DNA of 64,000 bases from Rhodospirillaceae bacterium UBA6219 (GCA_002435715.1 DISD01000086.1:34925-98924), one strand, 5' to 3'; positions 42,849-53,000 are shown, counted from the stretch's first letter. The notes: generated by a model not told the origin, from the letters alone. Made by a program: numbers and translations.

Positions 42849-42868
42849 TATTGTCGCAAGCAACAATA
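42849..42868. promoter_or_regulatory. Candidate operator in the ParA-like/MarR divergent region
   Basis: TATTGT (42849-42854) and ACAATA (42863-42868) form a dyad with an 8-base centre, 19 bases before the ParA-like start codon and within the 122-base divergent spacer. MarR-family regulators commonly bind such dyads. Assignment to the adjacent regulator is an inference. Confidence 0.4.
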
Positions 42869-42952
42869 CAGAATGCGAACTGGGCACGAAACACTCTAAA
42901 TAGATGAAAAAGCCTGTTGGCGGTGGATTGGCTTACACCTATACTCGCGGCC

Positions 42953-43411
42953 ATGAGCAAGCCGTATTTTGAAATCATCCGCCTGATCGAACGTCTGCAC
43001 CGTCACTTCCTGGACGTGCTGCGCACCGAATTGCGTCGATTGGGCATTGACGACATCAACGCGGTCCAAGCCTTGCTGCTGTACAATATTGGCGAAAACG
43101 AAGTGGTGATTCGCGACCTGAAGGATCGCGGCTACTACCAGGGCTCCAATGTGTCCTACAACATCAAGTCGTTGACCGAATACGGCTACATCACCCAGGA
43201 ACGCTCCACCCACGACCGCCGTTCGGTGCGTCTGAAGCTGACCGACAAGGGCTTGGCCCTGTGTGCCGCCGTCCGCACCTTGCAAGACGATTTGTCGGCC
43301 CAGTTCGGGGACGATGATTCGACCAAGGCGCTTCAGGACACGGTGGACACCATGCTGCGCCTGGAACGCACCTGGAGCGACTTCATCCATTACGGACAGC
43401 CGCGCCGCTGA
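42953..43411 (+). CDS. MarR-family winged-helix regulator, LdtR-like
   Basis: 152 residues from the ATG at 42953, which gives MSKPYFEIIRLIERLHRHFLDV. The winged helix includes IRDLKDRGYYQGSNVSYNIKSLTEYGYITQ and the wing HDRRSVRLKLTDKG. This GSNVSYN recognition region resembles the LdtR group of alphaproteobacteria, which controls L,D-transpeptidase and osmotic stress genes; that placement rests on memory of the family and is moderate. It is divergent from the ParA-like gene, with a dyad between them, and precedes purB. Confidence 0.8.
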   Translation: MSKPYFEIIRLIERLHRHFLDVLRTELRRLGIDDINAVQALLLYNIGENEVVIRDLKDRGYYQGSNVSYNIKSLTEYGYITQERSTHDRRSVRLKLTDKGLALCAAVRTLQDDLSAQFGDDDSTKALQDTVDTMLRLERTWSDFIHYGQPRR

Positions 43412-43437
43412 TCACCACTTAATCAGCCTTCGCCGCA

Positions 43438-43467
43438 CCGTCCCCTTTGCAAGGCGGGCGGTTTTTT
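43438..43467 (+). terminator. Probable terminator after the MarR regulator
   Basis: CCGTCC (43438-43443) can pair with GGGCGG (43456-43461) with one G-U pair, followed by six T (43462-43467). It lies 26 bases after the stop codon and upstream of purB. Confidence 0.55.
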
Positions 43468-43518
43468 GCCATAACCCCCACTTCGTCCGCGCGTCCTTTT
43501 TCCAACCGAGGCCCGATC

Positions 43519-44856
<1,338 letters not shown>

Positions 44857-44866
44857 GACACCACAC

Positions 44867-44904
44867 AAAAAGGCCCGCCGGAGAATGCTCCGGCGGGCCT
44901 TCGT
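44867..44904. terminator. Strong bidirectional terminator between purB and the zeta subunit gene
   Basis: A perfect 13-bp inverted repeat (44871-44883 with 44888-44900) with the 4-base loop AATG. A run of A before it gives a good T tract on the minus strand, so it terminates the zeta gene best and also serves purB. Confidence 0.9.
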
Positions 44905-44924
44905 CATTTCAGGGCGTCAGAAAA

Positions 44925-45251
44925 TCAGCCCTTCAATTCGGACGTCAGCTGGGCCATGGCCATCTGCTGGCACTGGTCCACCTGAGCCTTGAAATGGCGT
45001 TCTTCGATCTGAATGCCCTTGGCTGCCAGATCGCGGGCCACCTTGTGGGTGGCGTCATGGTCGGGTTCCGAGAATTCGGCGTCAACCACCGACAGGGCAT
45101 AGGCCTTGGCGGCGTCGCCGGTGATGCCCATCTGTTCGGCGGCCCACAGGCCCAACAGCTTGTCACGGCGCACGTTCGCCTTGAACTGCATCTCCTGGTC
45201 AAGCTTGTACTTGGCCTCGAACCCCTTTTCGCGTTCGTCGAACGTGGTCAT
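44925..45251 (-). CDS. F1-ATPase inhibitor subunit zeta (DUF1476)
   Basis: 108 residues matching the alphaproteobacterial zeta subunit: MTTFDEREKGFEAKYKLDQE at the N-terminus, then RRDKLLGLWAAEQMGITGD. In Paracoccus the N-terminal segment of zeta inserts into F1 and blocks ATP hydrolysis. The family is essentially confined to alphaproteobacteria, which supports the taxonomic call. Its inhibitory N-terminus looks complete. It stands alone on the minus strand between purB and the NRDE gene. Confidence 0.92.
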   Translation of the reverse strand: MTTFDEREKGFEAKYKLDQEMQFKANVRRDKLLGLWAAEQMGITGDAAKAYALSVVDAEFSEPDHDATHKVARDLAAKGIQIEERHFKAQVDQCQQMAMAQLTSELKG

Positions 45252-45371
45252 GGCAGGCGACTTCCCTTTTGATGCCCCACTTACTTAGGAAGTGGTTGTC
45301 GTTTGAAACCTTTGCCAGAGTGGCGAACGTGTTATAGCCGTCATTGCCCGCACCACAAACCGGATTTTCAT

Positions 45372-46112
45372 ATGTGTACTTTGGTTTTGCTCCGCCGTCC
45401 CGGTCATGCTTGGCCCATCCTGGTCGCCGCCAATCGCGACGAGATGGCGGGACGCCCGTGGAAGGCGCCGGCCCGCCACTGGCCCGACCGCCCGGAAGTC
45501 ACCGCCGGGCTGGATGAACTGGCACAGGGGTCGTGGCTGGGGGTCAACGATCACGGGGTGATGGCCGCCATCCTGAACCGGGTCGGCACCCTGGGGCCGG
45601 CGGCAGGAAAACGCTCACGCGGGGAATTGGTGTTGGATGCCCTGGACCATGCCGACGCCGTCCAGGCCGCCGATGCCTTGGCCGATCTGGACGGCCGGGC
45701 CTGGCGCCCGTTCAACATGGTGGTCGCCGACAATCGCGACGCCTTTTGGATCAAATCGGAAGGCGACGGCCGCGTCCTGGTCCACGAAATCCCCCCCGGC
45801 CTGCACATGATTTCCGCCATGGATCTGGACGACTTGGCCAGCCCACGTCTGGCGGCTTATCTGCCCCGCTTCCACGCCGCCACGCCGCCCGATGCCGACG
45901 CGGATGACTGGCGGGAATGGCAAGCTCTGATGGCTGATGGTGGCGGCGGCCAGGACGGCGAGGAAAATGCCGCCATGTGCTTTTGCCGCCCCACTGGATT
46001 CGGCACCGTGTCCTCGTCGCTGATTGGCCTTTCCAGTGACAACACCCACCATCCATGGCTGTGGTTGTTCGCCGACGCCGCCCCGTCTTCGGCGCCCTAC
46101 ACGCGAATTTAA
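45372..46112 (+). CDS. NRDE (TANGO2-like, DUF833) family protein
   Basis: 246 residues from the ATG at 45372, chosen because it places Cys at position 2 (MCTLVLLRRP), as in the family, where an N-terminal nucleophile hydrolase activity has been suspected. The name-giving motif AANRDEMAGRPW lies at about residues 20-31. LAQGSWLGVNDHGVMAAILNR and RRPFNMVVADN-type segments also match. The eukaryotic homolog TANGO2 is linked to heme or lipid handling, but the bacterial role is unknown. It is divergent from the zeta gene and followed by the chemoreceptor genes. Confidence 0.87.
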   Translation: MCTLVLLRRPGHAWPILVAANRDEMAGRPWKAPARHWPDRPEVTAGLDELAQGSWLGVNDHGVMAAILNRVGTLGPAAGKRSRGELVLDALDHADAVQAADALADLDGRAWRPFNMVVADNRDAFWIKSEGDGRVLVHEIPPGLHMISAMDLDDLASPRLAAYLPRFHAATPPDADADDWREWQALMADGGGGQDGEENAAMCFCRPTGFGTVSSSLIGLSSDNTHHPWLWLFADAAPSSAPYTRI

Positions 46113-46193
46113 ATCGCTATAATTTATTGCGACCCCGGACTCTTACTGCTAAAGCATTTCAAACTTTAGGATAGGCTGACTGGGGAGCGTATT

Positions 46194-48221
46194 TTGAACA
46201 TTCGCGCCATGATCGTTTCCGGCTTGGGCGTGGTGGTCGGTGTTTTCGCCGTCACCTCTTGGATCAACGAACAAGCGGTCGAGAAACAGGGCCCCCTGCT
46301 CAGCGAGATCACCGACCGGGCTCAAACGGTATCGGCGCAATCCATCAAACTTTATGGCGCCATCAAGGACATGAACCTGATGGTCGCCCAGGTGCAGCAA
46401 TATCTCAGCGACATTTCCGCCACCCGCGCCCAGGATGGCTTGGATGACGGTTTCGAAAAAGCCGCCGAAGCCGCTGCGGCCTATGCCAACGCCGTGCAAC
46501 GCGCCAACGAGGCGGCCAGTGCGTTGAAGCTGGATGAAATCAGCCAGGCCCTTGGCAAAGTGGAAAGCGCTTTTCCGACCTATTACGAAACCGGCCAGCG
46601 CATGGCCAAGGCCTATATCGCCGAGGGCAGCAGCGGTGGCAACCGATTGATGGAGGATTTCGACGGCACCGCCGAACTGATCCACCAGCGCCTGGATTCC
46701 GTCGCGGAAATGGTCGAGCAGCAAACCTCGAATTCCCTGGCCGAATTGGTGCTGGCGGCACAACGGGTGGAAGCCGGCAACGCCCAGGTCGCCCGCACCA
46801 ACACCATCGCCGGCCTGATCGGCGTCGCCTTGGCCATCGCCATCGGCGCCGCCTTGGCCTGGCGCTTGGCGCAATTGTTCCGTCATCTGGGGCAAGACGT
46901 CCAAGCGGTGATGGAGGAAAACCATGGCCAGACGCTGAACCTGAAGGCCGAACGCAAGGACGAATTCGGCCCCATCGCCCGCGCCTTGGCCCAGTTCCGC
47001 GCCAACGCCCAGCGATTGCAAGCCCTGCAGGACGAACAGGCCCGACAGACGGAACTGGCGGAACAATCCCGCCGTCAGGCATTGCTGGACATGGCCGACA
47101 ATGTCGAGGTGGAAACCGCCCGTGCCGTGGAAAACGTCGCCCGCGAAACCGTGCAGATGCAACGATTGTCCAGCGACATGGCCCAATCGGCCCAACATGT
47201 GGGCGAGAACAGCCAAGGGGTGGCCGCCGCCGCCGAACAGGCGCTGCGCAACGCCCAGGCGGTGGCCGGCGCCGCCGAACAATTGTCGGCCTCCATCCGG
47301 GAAATCGGCAGTCAGGCCACCCTGTCGACCCAGGTGGTGTCCGGCGTGGTTCGCGTCGCCCAGGAAAGTGCGACCACCGTCCACGACCTGACCGAAGCCA
47401 TGGCGCGGATCGGCGATGTCGCCAAACTGATCAACGCCATCGCCGAACAGACCAATCTGTTGTCGCTGAACGCCACCATCGAGGCGGCACGGGCTGGCGA
47501 GGCCGGCAAGGGTTTCGCCGTGGTCGCCCACGAGGTCAAGGGTCTGGCCACCCAGACGGCCCGCTCGACCGAGGAAATCTCGCGCGAGGTTTCGACATTG
47601 CAAAATATCGGCCGTCAGGTGACCCAAGCCATTTCCGGCATCACCCAATCCATCGAGGAAGTCAGCGGTATCGCCAATTCCATCGCCGCCGCCGTCGAGG
47701 AACAAGACGCCGCCACCCAGGAAATCGTCCGCAACGTGGTGCAAACCAGCCACGCCGCGGAGGAAGTGGCCACCCGCATCACCACGGTCGCCCAAGAAGC
47801 CAGCAATACCGGCCAATCGGCGGAATTGGTGCAAAGCCAGTTGGACAACATCTCGCATCGCGTCCGCGACCTGAAAAGCATCCTGAACGCCGTGGTGCGC
47901 AAAGCCTCTCCCGACGTGGACCGCCGCCAAAATCCCCGTATCGCGCTCAACGACACCGCCGAAATCCATTTGGGCGACAGCTCCATGGCGGTGCGTCTGG
48001 CCGACTTGTCCTTGTGCGGCGGCCGCTTGCTGGACGTGCCGCCCATGGCGGGGGAAGGCGAAGGAACGCTGAACGTCCCCGGTCTGAACGGCAAACTGCG
48101 CTTCACCGTGGTCGAACACACCGACAGCCATTTGCGCATCCGCTTCGACGATTCCAGCCCGGAAGCCGCCCGTCTGGCCGCCTTCATCGCCGACCGGCAC
48201 GGCCGCGGCAAAGCGGCTTGA
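46194..48221 (+). CDS. Methyl-accepting chemotaxis protein with C-terminal PilZ domain (copy 1)
   Basis: 675 residues from a TTG at 46194 with GGGGAG 6 bases upstream; an ATG at 46209 is the alternative. Membrane helices lie at about 6-20 and 203-225, with a four-helix-type sensor between them. HAMP and a signalling domain follow with AEQTNLLSLNATIEAARAGEAGKGFAVVAHE. The last 100 residues form a PilZ domain with the c-di-GMP motifs RRQNPR (about 574) and DLSLCGG. It could adjust chemotaxis signalling to c-di-GMP level. The next gene has the same architecture. Confidence 0.93.
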   Translation: MNIRAMIVSGLGVVVGVFAVTSWINEQAVEKQGPLLSEITDRAQTVSAQSIKLYGAIKDMNLMVAQVQQYLSDISATRAQDGLDDGFEKAAEAAAAYANAVQRANEAASALKLDEISQALGKVESAFPTYYETGQRMAKAYIAEGSSGGNRLMEDFDGTAELIHQRLDSVAEMVEQQTSNSLAELVLAAQRVEAGNAQVARTNTIAGLIGVALAIAIGAALAWRLAQLFRHLGQDVQAVMEENHGQTLNLKAERKDEFGPIARALAQFRANAQRLQALQDEQARQTELAEQSRRQALLDMADNVEVETARAVENVARETVQMQRLSSDMAQSAQHVGENSQGVAAAAEQALRNAQAVAGAAEQLSASIREIGSQATLSTQVVSGVVRVAQESATTVHDLTEAMARIGDVAKLINAIAEQTNLLSLNATIEAARAGEAGKGFAVVAHEVKGLATQTARSTEEISREVSTLQNIGRQVTQAISGITQSIEEVSGIANSIAAAVEEQDAATQEIVRNVVQTSHAAEEVATRITTVAQEASNTGQSAELVQSQLDNISHRVRDLKSILNAVVRKASPDVDRRQNPRIALNDTAEIHLGDSSMAVRLADLSLCGGRLLDVPPMAGEGEGTLNVPGLNGKLRFTVVEHTDSHLRIRFDDSSPEAARLAAFIADRHGRGKAA

Positions 48222-48263
48222 TCGGGCTCAAGGTCGGAACGCACATACGTCTTCAGGGTAGGC

Positions 48264-48292
48264 TATACACAGACCTAAGCTAAAAGTATAAT
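48264..48292 (+). promoter_or_regulatory. Candidate sigma-70-type promoter before the second PilZ chemoreceptor
   Basis: A perfect TATAAT (48287-48292) with a weak -35 TATACA (48264-48269) at 17 bases, 28 bases before the start codon at 48321. AT-rich in a GC-rich genome. Function inferred from the consensus only. Confidence 0.45.
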
Positions 48293-48320
48293 CCCCATAC
48301 TTTTGATAAGAGGCCGCCCC

Positions 48321-50324
48321 ATGTCGTTGCGAAGCCTAGTCCTGGCCGGTTTTTCCGCCTGCATTCTGGTCGTCTTGGGCTTGGCGTTGATGGTCTATCA
48401 AGCCATCGGCCAGCAACAGGCGCCGATCACCGACATCCAGTCCCGGGCCGACCGGGTGGCCAACCAGACGCTTCCGCTGGCCTTGGCGCTGAAGGACATC
48501 CGCGCCGACATCATCCAGGTTCAGCAATTCCTGACCGACGCTTCGGTGACCGGCGATTCCAAGGGGGTCGCCGAAGCCGAGGAATGGGCGAAAAGCTTTG
48601 CCGAGCATATGGACAACGCCAAGACCTATGCCGCCGCCATGGGCATGGAGGAACAAGGTGAATTGCTGGAACGCATCGAAGGGGTGTTCCCGCCCTTCCT
48701 GCGTACCGGCAAGGCCATGTATGACGCCTACACCACCCAGGGTCAGGCGGCGGGTAACGCCAAGATGGCTAATTTCGACGAATTGGCCTCCATCTTGGCC
48801 ACCCGCCTGGACGAGATCGCCGCCAGCGTCACCGACCGCTCGTGGACCGAGATGGGCGAGCTGATCGGCAACACCCACGATCTGGCCGAAGCCAACACCG
48901 CTTTGCGCCGTGACATGCTGGTCGCTTCCGCCATCGCCACCGCCCTGGCCCTGGCCGTCGCCGCCTTCATCGGCTTGCGGGTCACCCGCTCCTTCGCCGC
49001 GCTGGCCACCGACCTGGACAACACCTTGCGAGACCGCCACGACATGCCCCTGCACTTGTCCGAAGCCCGCAAGGACGAATTCGCCGCCATCGCCCATGCC
49101 TTGACCTTGTTCCGCCGACGTTCGGTCGAAGTCACGGCCTTGCAGACCGAGCGAGAACACAGTGCCGCCCAGGCCGAAAGGCAACGGCTGGAATCGCTGC
49201 AGAACATGGCCGACACCGTCGAGATCGAAACCGCCGCCGCGGTGGAAAAGGTCGCCGGCGAAGGCCAACTGATCGCCAGCACCGCCGGCGCCATGGCCAA
49301 TTCGGCGGCCAGCGTCGGCACCCATTCCCATTCGGTGGCCGATGCCGCCCGGGTGGCCCTGGAAAACGCCCAGACGGTGGCCGGCACCGCCGAGCAATTG
49401 TCGGCCTCGATCCGCGAGATCGCCGGCCAGGTGGAACATTCCACCGCCAAGGTCGGCAGCGTCGTCGACATGGGCAACCGCGCCGCCGAAGTGGCGGAAA
49501 CCCTGACCACCGCCATGGCCAAGGTGGGCGACGTCGCCGATTCCATCGCCGACATCGCCCGACGCACCCATATGCTGGCGCTCAACGCCACCATCGAAGC
49601 CCAGCGCGCCGGTCACGCCGGCAAGGGCTTTGCCGTGGTGGCCGAGGAAGTCAAGCACCTGGCCGAACAGACCAGCCAATCCACCGAGGAAATCACCCGC
49701 CAAGTGGCCGAGCTGCGCCATGTGGGGGTTCAGGTGGCCGAGGAAATCCACGCCATGGTCCGTTCGGTGGGCGAAGTCTCCACCATGTCCGGATCGATCG
49801 CCGCCGCCGTCCAGGAACAGGACGCCGCCACCCAGGAAATCGTCCGCAACGTGGTGGAAACCAGCGACGCCGCCCGCGAGGTTTCCGACCACATCGCCGC
49901 CGTCGCCCACGAAGCCCAAAGCACCGGCGACCGAGCCGACGAAGTCAGCCAATTGCTGGGTTCCATGGCCGGCAAGATCCAGGATCTGCGCAAGGTGCTG
50001 AACGCCGCCGTGCGCACCGCCACCCCCGAAGTCAACCGCCGCCGCAACCCCCGCATCGCCCTGGAAGCCCCCGCCAACCTGTCGGGCGTCGCCGCCACCG
50101 TGGTCGACCTGTCCCTGTGCGGCGGTCAGGTGGCCTTGCCCCGATCGGCCGAGATGGAACGCCAGGGCCAACTGCACCTGGATGGTTTGAACACCCCTGT
50201 GCCCTTCGAGGTGATCGAGATCGACGGCGACCGCGCCCGCCTGCGCTTTGACGAAAGCGCGGTGGACGCCAATCTGTTGTCGAACTTCATCGCCGAACAA
50301 AGCCGCAAGAGCCGAGTGGCCTGA
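48321..50324 (+). CDS. Methyl-accepting chemotaxis protein with C-terminal PilZ domain (copy 2)
   Basis: 667 residues from the ATG at 48321, which has AAGAGG 7 bases upstream. It has the same plan as the preceding gene: membrane helices at about 8-30 and 197-218, HAMP, and a signalling domain with HMLALNATIEAQRAGHAGKGFAVVAEE. The C-terminal PilZ domain has RRRNPR (about 571) and DLSLCGG. The tip differs from the canonical ARRTHMLALNATIEAQ region in having Gln and His where copy 1 has Ala and Glu. The two genes look like an old tandem duplication and probably couple c-di-GMP to chemotaxis. Confidence 0.93.
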   Translation: MSLRSLVLAGFSACILVVLGLALMVYQAIGQQQAPITDIQSRADRVANQTLPLALALKDIRADIIQVQQFLTDASVTGDSKGVAEAEEWAKSFAEHMDNAKTYAAAMGMEEQGELLERIEGVFPPFLRTGKAMYDAYTTQGQAAGNAKMANFDELASILATRLDEIAASVTDRSWTEMGELIGNTHDLAEANTALRRDMLVASAIATALALAVAAFIGLRVTRSFAALATDLDNTLRDRHDMPLHLSEARKDEFAAIAHALTLFRRRSVEVTALQTEREHSAAQAERQRLESLQNMADTVEIETAAAVEKVAGEGQLIASTAGAMANSAASVGTHSHSVADAARVALENAQTVAGTAEQLSASIREIAGQVEHSTAKVGSVVDMGNRAAEVAETLTTAMAKVGDVADSIADIARRTHMLALNATIEAQRAGHAGKGFAVVAEEVKHLAEQTSQSTEEITRQVAELRHVGVQVAEEIHAMVRSVGEVSTMSGSIAAAVQEQDAATQEIVRNVVETSDAAREVSDHIAAVAHEAQSTGDRADEVSQLLGSMAGKIQDLRKVLNAAVRTATPEVNRRRNPRIALEAPANLSGVAATVVDLSLCGGQVALPRSAEMERQGQLHLDGLNTPVPFEVIEIDGDRARLRFDESAVDANLLSNFIAEQSRKSRVA

Positions 50325-50384
50325 TCCGCCCTGCCGAGGCGATTGTTTCCCGAGGCCATCCCTGCTATACCAGCCCATCGGCGA

Positions 50385-50404
50385 CGGGGCCTGTAACGGC
50401 CCCG
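50385..50404. terminator. Possible hairpin between the chemoreceptor and purC
   Basis: CGGGGCC (50385-50391) pairs with GGCCCCG (50398-50404) across a 6-base loop. The following bases are only moderately T-rich. It could terminate the chemoreceptor transcript or act in the purC leader. Confidence 0.4.
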
Positions 50405-50468
50405 CGCTTCTTGTTTCCCCGGCGCCACACCGCTTGCGGCCGCGCCTCTTCGATCCGGAAGTTTTCCC

Positions 50469-51233
50469 ATGGCTCGACGCAGACAGATTTACGAAGGCAA
50501 GGCCAAGGTCCTTTTCGAAGGCCCCGAGCCCGGCACCCTGGTCCAGTATTTCAAGGACGACGCCACCGCCTTCAACAACAAGAAGAAGGGCACCATCACC
50601 GGCAAGGGTGTGCTGAACAACCGGATCAGCGAATACCTGATGATCAAGCTGGGCGAGATCGGCATCCCGACCCACTTCGTCCGCCGCCTGAACATGCGCG
50701 AACAATTGGTTCGCGAAGTCGAGATCATTCCGTTGGAAGTGGTCGTGCGCAACATCTCGGCCGGCTCGCTGGCCCAGCGCTTCGGCCTGTCGGAAGGCAC
50801 GCCGCTGCCCCGCTCCATCGTCGAGTATTATTTCAAGTCCGACGCTTTGGGTGACCCCATGGTGGCCGAAGAACACATCACCGCCTTCGGCTGGGCCACC
50901 ACCCAGGACATCGACGAAATCATGTCCATGTCGCTGCGCGTCAACGACTTCCTGACCGGCCTGTTCCTGGGCGTCGGCATCCGTCTGGTGGACTTCAAGC
51001 TGGAATTCGGCCGCCTTTACAACGGCGACGACATGCAGATCGTCCTGGCTGACGAAATCAGCCCCGACAATTGCCGTCTGTGGGACATCAAGACCGGCGA
51101 GAAGATGGACAAGGACCGTTTCCGTCGCGATCTCGGCAATGTCGAAGACGCCTATCAGGAAGTGGCGCGTCGCCTGGGCATCCTGCCCGAAGGCGGCCCC
51201 CGCGACATGAAGGGCCCGGAGACCATGCAGTAA
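50469..51233 (+). CDS. purC: Phosphoribosylaminoimidazole-succinocarboxamide synthase
   Basis: Joins aspartate to CAIR with ATP in purine synthesis. The 254-residue protein has the SAICAR synthetase signatures IYEGKAKVLFEG near the start, EVVVRNISAGSLAQR and VDFKLEFGR, and LADEISPDNCRLWD. The start MARRRQIYEGKAK is that of the alphaproteobacterial PurC. purS follows after 74 bases. Its product is the substrate of PurB, encoded at 43519. Confidence 0.96.
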   Translation: MARRRQIYEGKAKVLFEGPEPGTLVQYFKDDATAFNNKKKGTITGKGVLNNRISEYLMIKLGEIGIPTHFVRRLNMREQLVREVEIIPLEVVVRNISAGSLAQRFGLSEGTPLPRSIVEYYFKSDALGDPMVAEEHITAFGWATTQDIDEIMSMSLRVNDFLTGLFLGVGIRLVDFKLEFGRLYNGDDMQIVLADEISPDNCRLWDIKTGEKMDKDRFRRDLGNVEDAYQEVARRLGILPEGGPRDMKGPETMQ

Positions 51234-51307
51234 TTCCGCTTTAGGGCGCCGGTGATCGGTTCCGGTCACCGGGACAGGGTACAAAGCTCACACGAAGGAA
51301 TATCGAC

Positions 51308-51547
51308 GTGAAAGCCAAGGTTCATATCACTTTGAAGAACGGCGTCCTCGACCCCCAGGGCAAGGCAGTGCAGCACGCTTTGGGCTCGCTGGGCTTCGCC
51401 GGCGTCAACGATGTCCGTCAGGGCAAGTTCATCGAGCTGGATCTGGCCGAAACCGATCCGGCCAAGGCCCGTGAAGCCGCCGAGCAGATGTGCAAGCAGC
51501 TGCTGGCCAACACCGTCATCGAAAACTATTCGATCGAATTGGTGTAA
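51308..51547 (+). CDS. purS: Phosphoribosylformylglycinamidine synthase subunit PurS
   Basis: 79 residues from a GTG at 51308 (an AAGGAA site lies upstream). The sequence MKAKVHITLKNGVLDPQGKA and VRQGKFIELDL matches the small dimeric PurS that bridges PurL and PurQ in organisms with the three-subunit FGAM synthase. In related genomes purQ often follows directly. Here a strong terminator and a convergent gene come next, so purQ must be elsewhere or missing. Confidence 0.93.
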   Translation: MKAKVHITLKNGVLDPQGKAVQHALGSLGFAGVNDVRQGKFIELDLAETDPAKAREAAEQMCKQLLANTVIENYSIELV

Positions 51548-51560
51548 GGCGACAAGCCAA

Positions 51561-51599
51561 CAAAAAGGCCGGAGCGGCGCAAGCCCTCCGGCCTTTTTG
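51561..51599. terminator. Strong bidirectional terminator after purS
   Basis: A perfect 14-bp inverted repeat, 51561-51574 with 51586-51599, flanked by runs of five A and five T. It ends the purC-purS transcript and the convergent SLC13 permease transcript. Confidence 0.92.
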
Positions 51600-51602
51600 T
51601 GT

Positions 51603-53000
51603 TTAAAGCTTGCCCAACACCATCCACCACAGCGCGTCCAAAGGCAGCAGCACCAGCAAGGCGACAGCCACCAGCAACAGGCACATGCGGACGAATTCGT
51701 GATAGGCGACACCCGAAACCGGGATGGCGGCCATCAACGGCGGCACCTGGTGGGGCAGCAAGATGGTGGACAGGCCCGGCACCTGCAGCATGGCAACGCC
51801 CAGCACCGAAAACCCCGATCGCGCCGCCAGCACGTCGGACATGGGGATCAACACCGCCGGCACACCGGGCGCCGTGGTCAACACCCCCAGCAGCATGGGC
51901 ATGATCACCAGCACCGCCCAATCATGAAACCCGCCTTGGCCGGAAAGCGGCATCCAGCCCAAGATGGTTTCCGCCATCCACGGCCCCAGGCCCAGCTTGT
52001 TGGCGACGCTGCCCAAGCCGATGACGGCGGCGATGTGGAACAGCATGGCGGCATTGATCTTCTTGAACGAATCCTTGCCCAACATGCCCAAACCGGGGGT
52101 CAGACACAGCACAGCGCCGGCCAACGCCACCCAGGCCGGCGAGATGTGGTGCAAAGAATCGGTGACCCACAGCGACACCGCCACCACCAAGATGGCGGTC
52201 AGGCGCTTTTCGCCCGTGCTCATGGGACCGGGCGCCGCCACGCCTTCCCCTTCGATGGGGCCGGGCTTGTCGTTGAACAGCAGGCAGACCAAGGCCCACA
52301 CCGCCAAGGCGCGGCCCAGCCCCAACACCGGGAAATGCAGGATGAAGAAATCGACGAAGGTCAGGGTTTGCCCGGTCAGCTTTTCCAAGGTGCCGGCCAA
52401 CACCATGTTGGGCACATTGGACGGTAGCACCGAAAACGCCGGCATGAAGGTACCGAAAGCGGTGGCCAACATCAGTCCCGTATGCCCCCGGGTGCCGGGG
52501 TGATACCCCAAATGCGCCGCCAACGGGCCGACGATGGCCAGCAACATCAGGATGCGGCCGGTGGCCGACGGCATGAAGAAGATGGCAGCCAGTCCCAACC
52601 CCACCACCGCCGCCACCAAACGGGGATAGGACAGTCCTTCCAGACCGCGACCCAGGGTGGCCAGACGCTTGGCCAGACCGGTTTCCTCCATGGCCAGGCC
52701 CAGCACCAGACCGGCCAGAACCAGCCACAACGCCGACGAGGTGAAACCCGACAGCGCCACTTCCGGCGGCACCAGTTTGAACAACAGCAGAATGGCGAAG
52801 AAGCCGAGCGCGGTGACGTGTTCGGGCAGGAAACCACCCAACCACAAACCGATGGCGGCCAGCAGGATGGGCAATCCCCAACCGGCTGCCCCGCCCCCTG
52901 CCGCCCCCTGACCTGTCAGCTGTGCCCCCAGCGCCAATGCGGCACAGGCCAGCAGGCCGGCCCCCAGGATTTTGGGCAGGGTGCGGACCGACAGCACCAT
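51603..53000 (-). CDS. SLC13/DASS-type anion permease
   Basis: 465 residues with about 12 membrane helices, e.g. ILAAGLLACA-type start, FFAILLLFKLVPP, LVLAGLVLGLAMEETGL and HFPVLGLGRALAVWALV. The repeated SNVPNMVLAG segment and the TTAPGVPAVLIPMSD segment resemble the substrate-binding SNT motifs of sodium:dicarboxylate/sulfate symporters, although they are not identical. Probable substrates are di- or tricarboxylates. Its ATG overlaps the pyk stop codon (TAATG), so it is translationally coupled to pyruvate kinase. A central metabolite such as a C4-dicarboxylate would fit. Confidence 0.75.
   Translation of the reverse strand: MVLSVRTLPKILGAGLLACAALALGAQLTGQGAAGGGAAGWGLPILLAAIGLWLGGFLPEHVTALGFFAILLLFKLVPPEVALSGFTSSALWLVLAGLVLGLAMEETGLAKRLATLGRGLEGLSYPRLVAAVVGLGLAAIFFMPSATGRILMLLAIVGPLAAHLGYHPGTRGHTGLMLATAFGTFMPAFSVLPSNVPNMVLAGTLEKLTGQTLTFVDFFILHFPVLGLGRALAVWALVCLLFNDKPGPIEGEGVAAPGPMSTGEKRLTAILVVAVSLWVTDSLHHISPAWVALAGAVLCLTPGLGMLGKDSFKKINAAMLFHIAAVIGLGSVANKLGLGPWMAETILGWMPLSGQGGFHDWAVLVIMPMLLGVLTTAPGVPAVLIPMSDVLAARSGFSVLGVAMLQVPGLSTILLPHQVPPLMAAIPVSGVAYHEFVRMCLLLVAVALLVLLPLDALWWMVLGKL

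Noticed and set aside
48336..51284. A 982-codon open frame on the minus strand opposite the PilZ chemoreceptor and purC
   Set aside because: Low-complexity Gly/His/Gln-rich translation typical of GC-rich antisense frames; it runs across several well-supported plus-strand genes.
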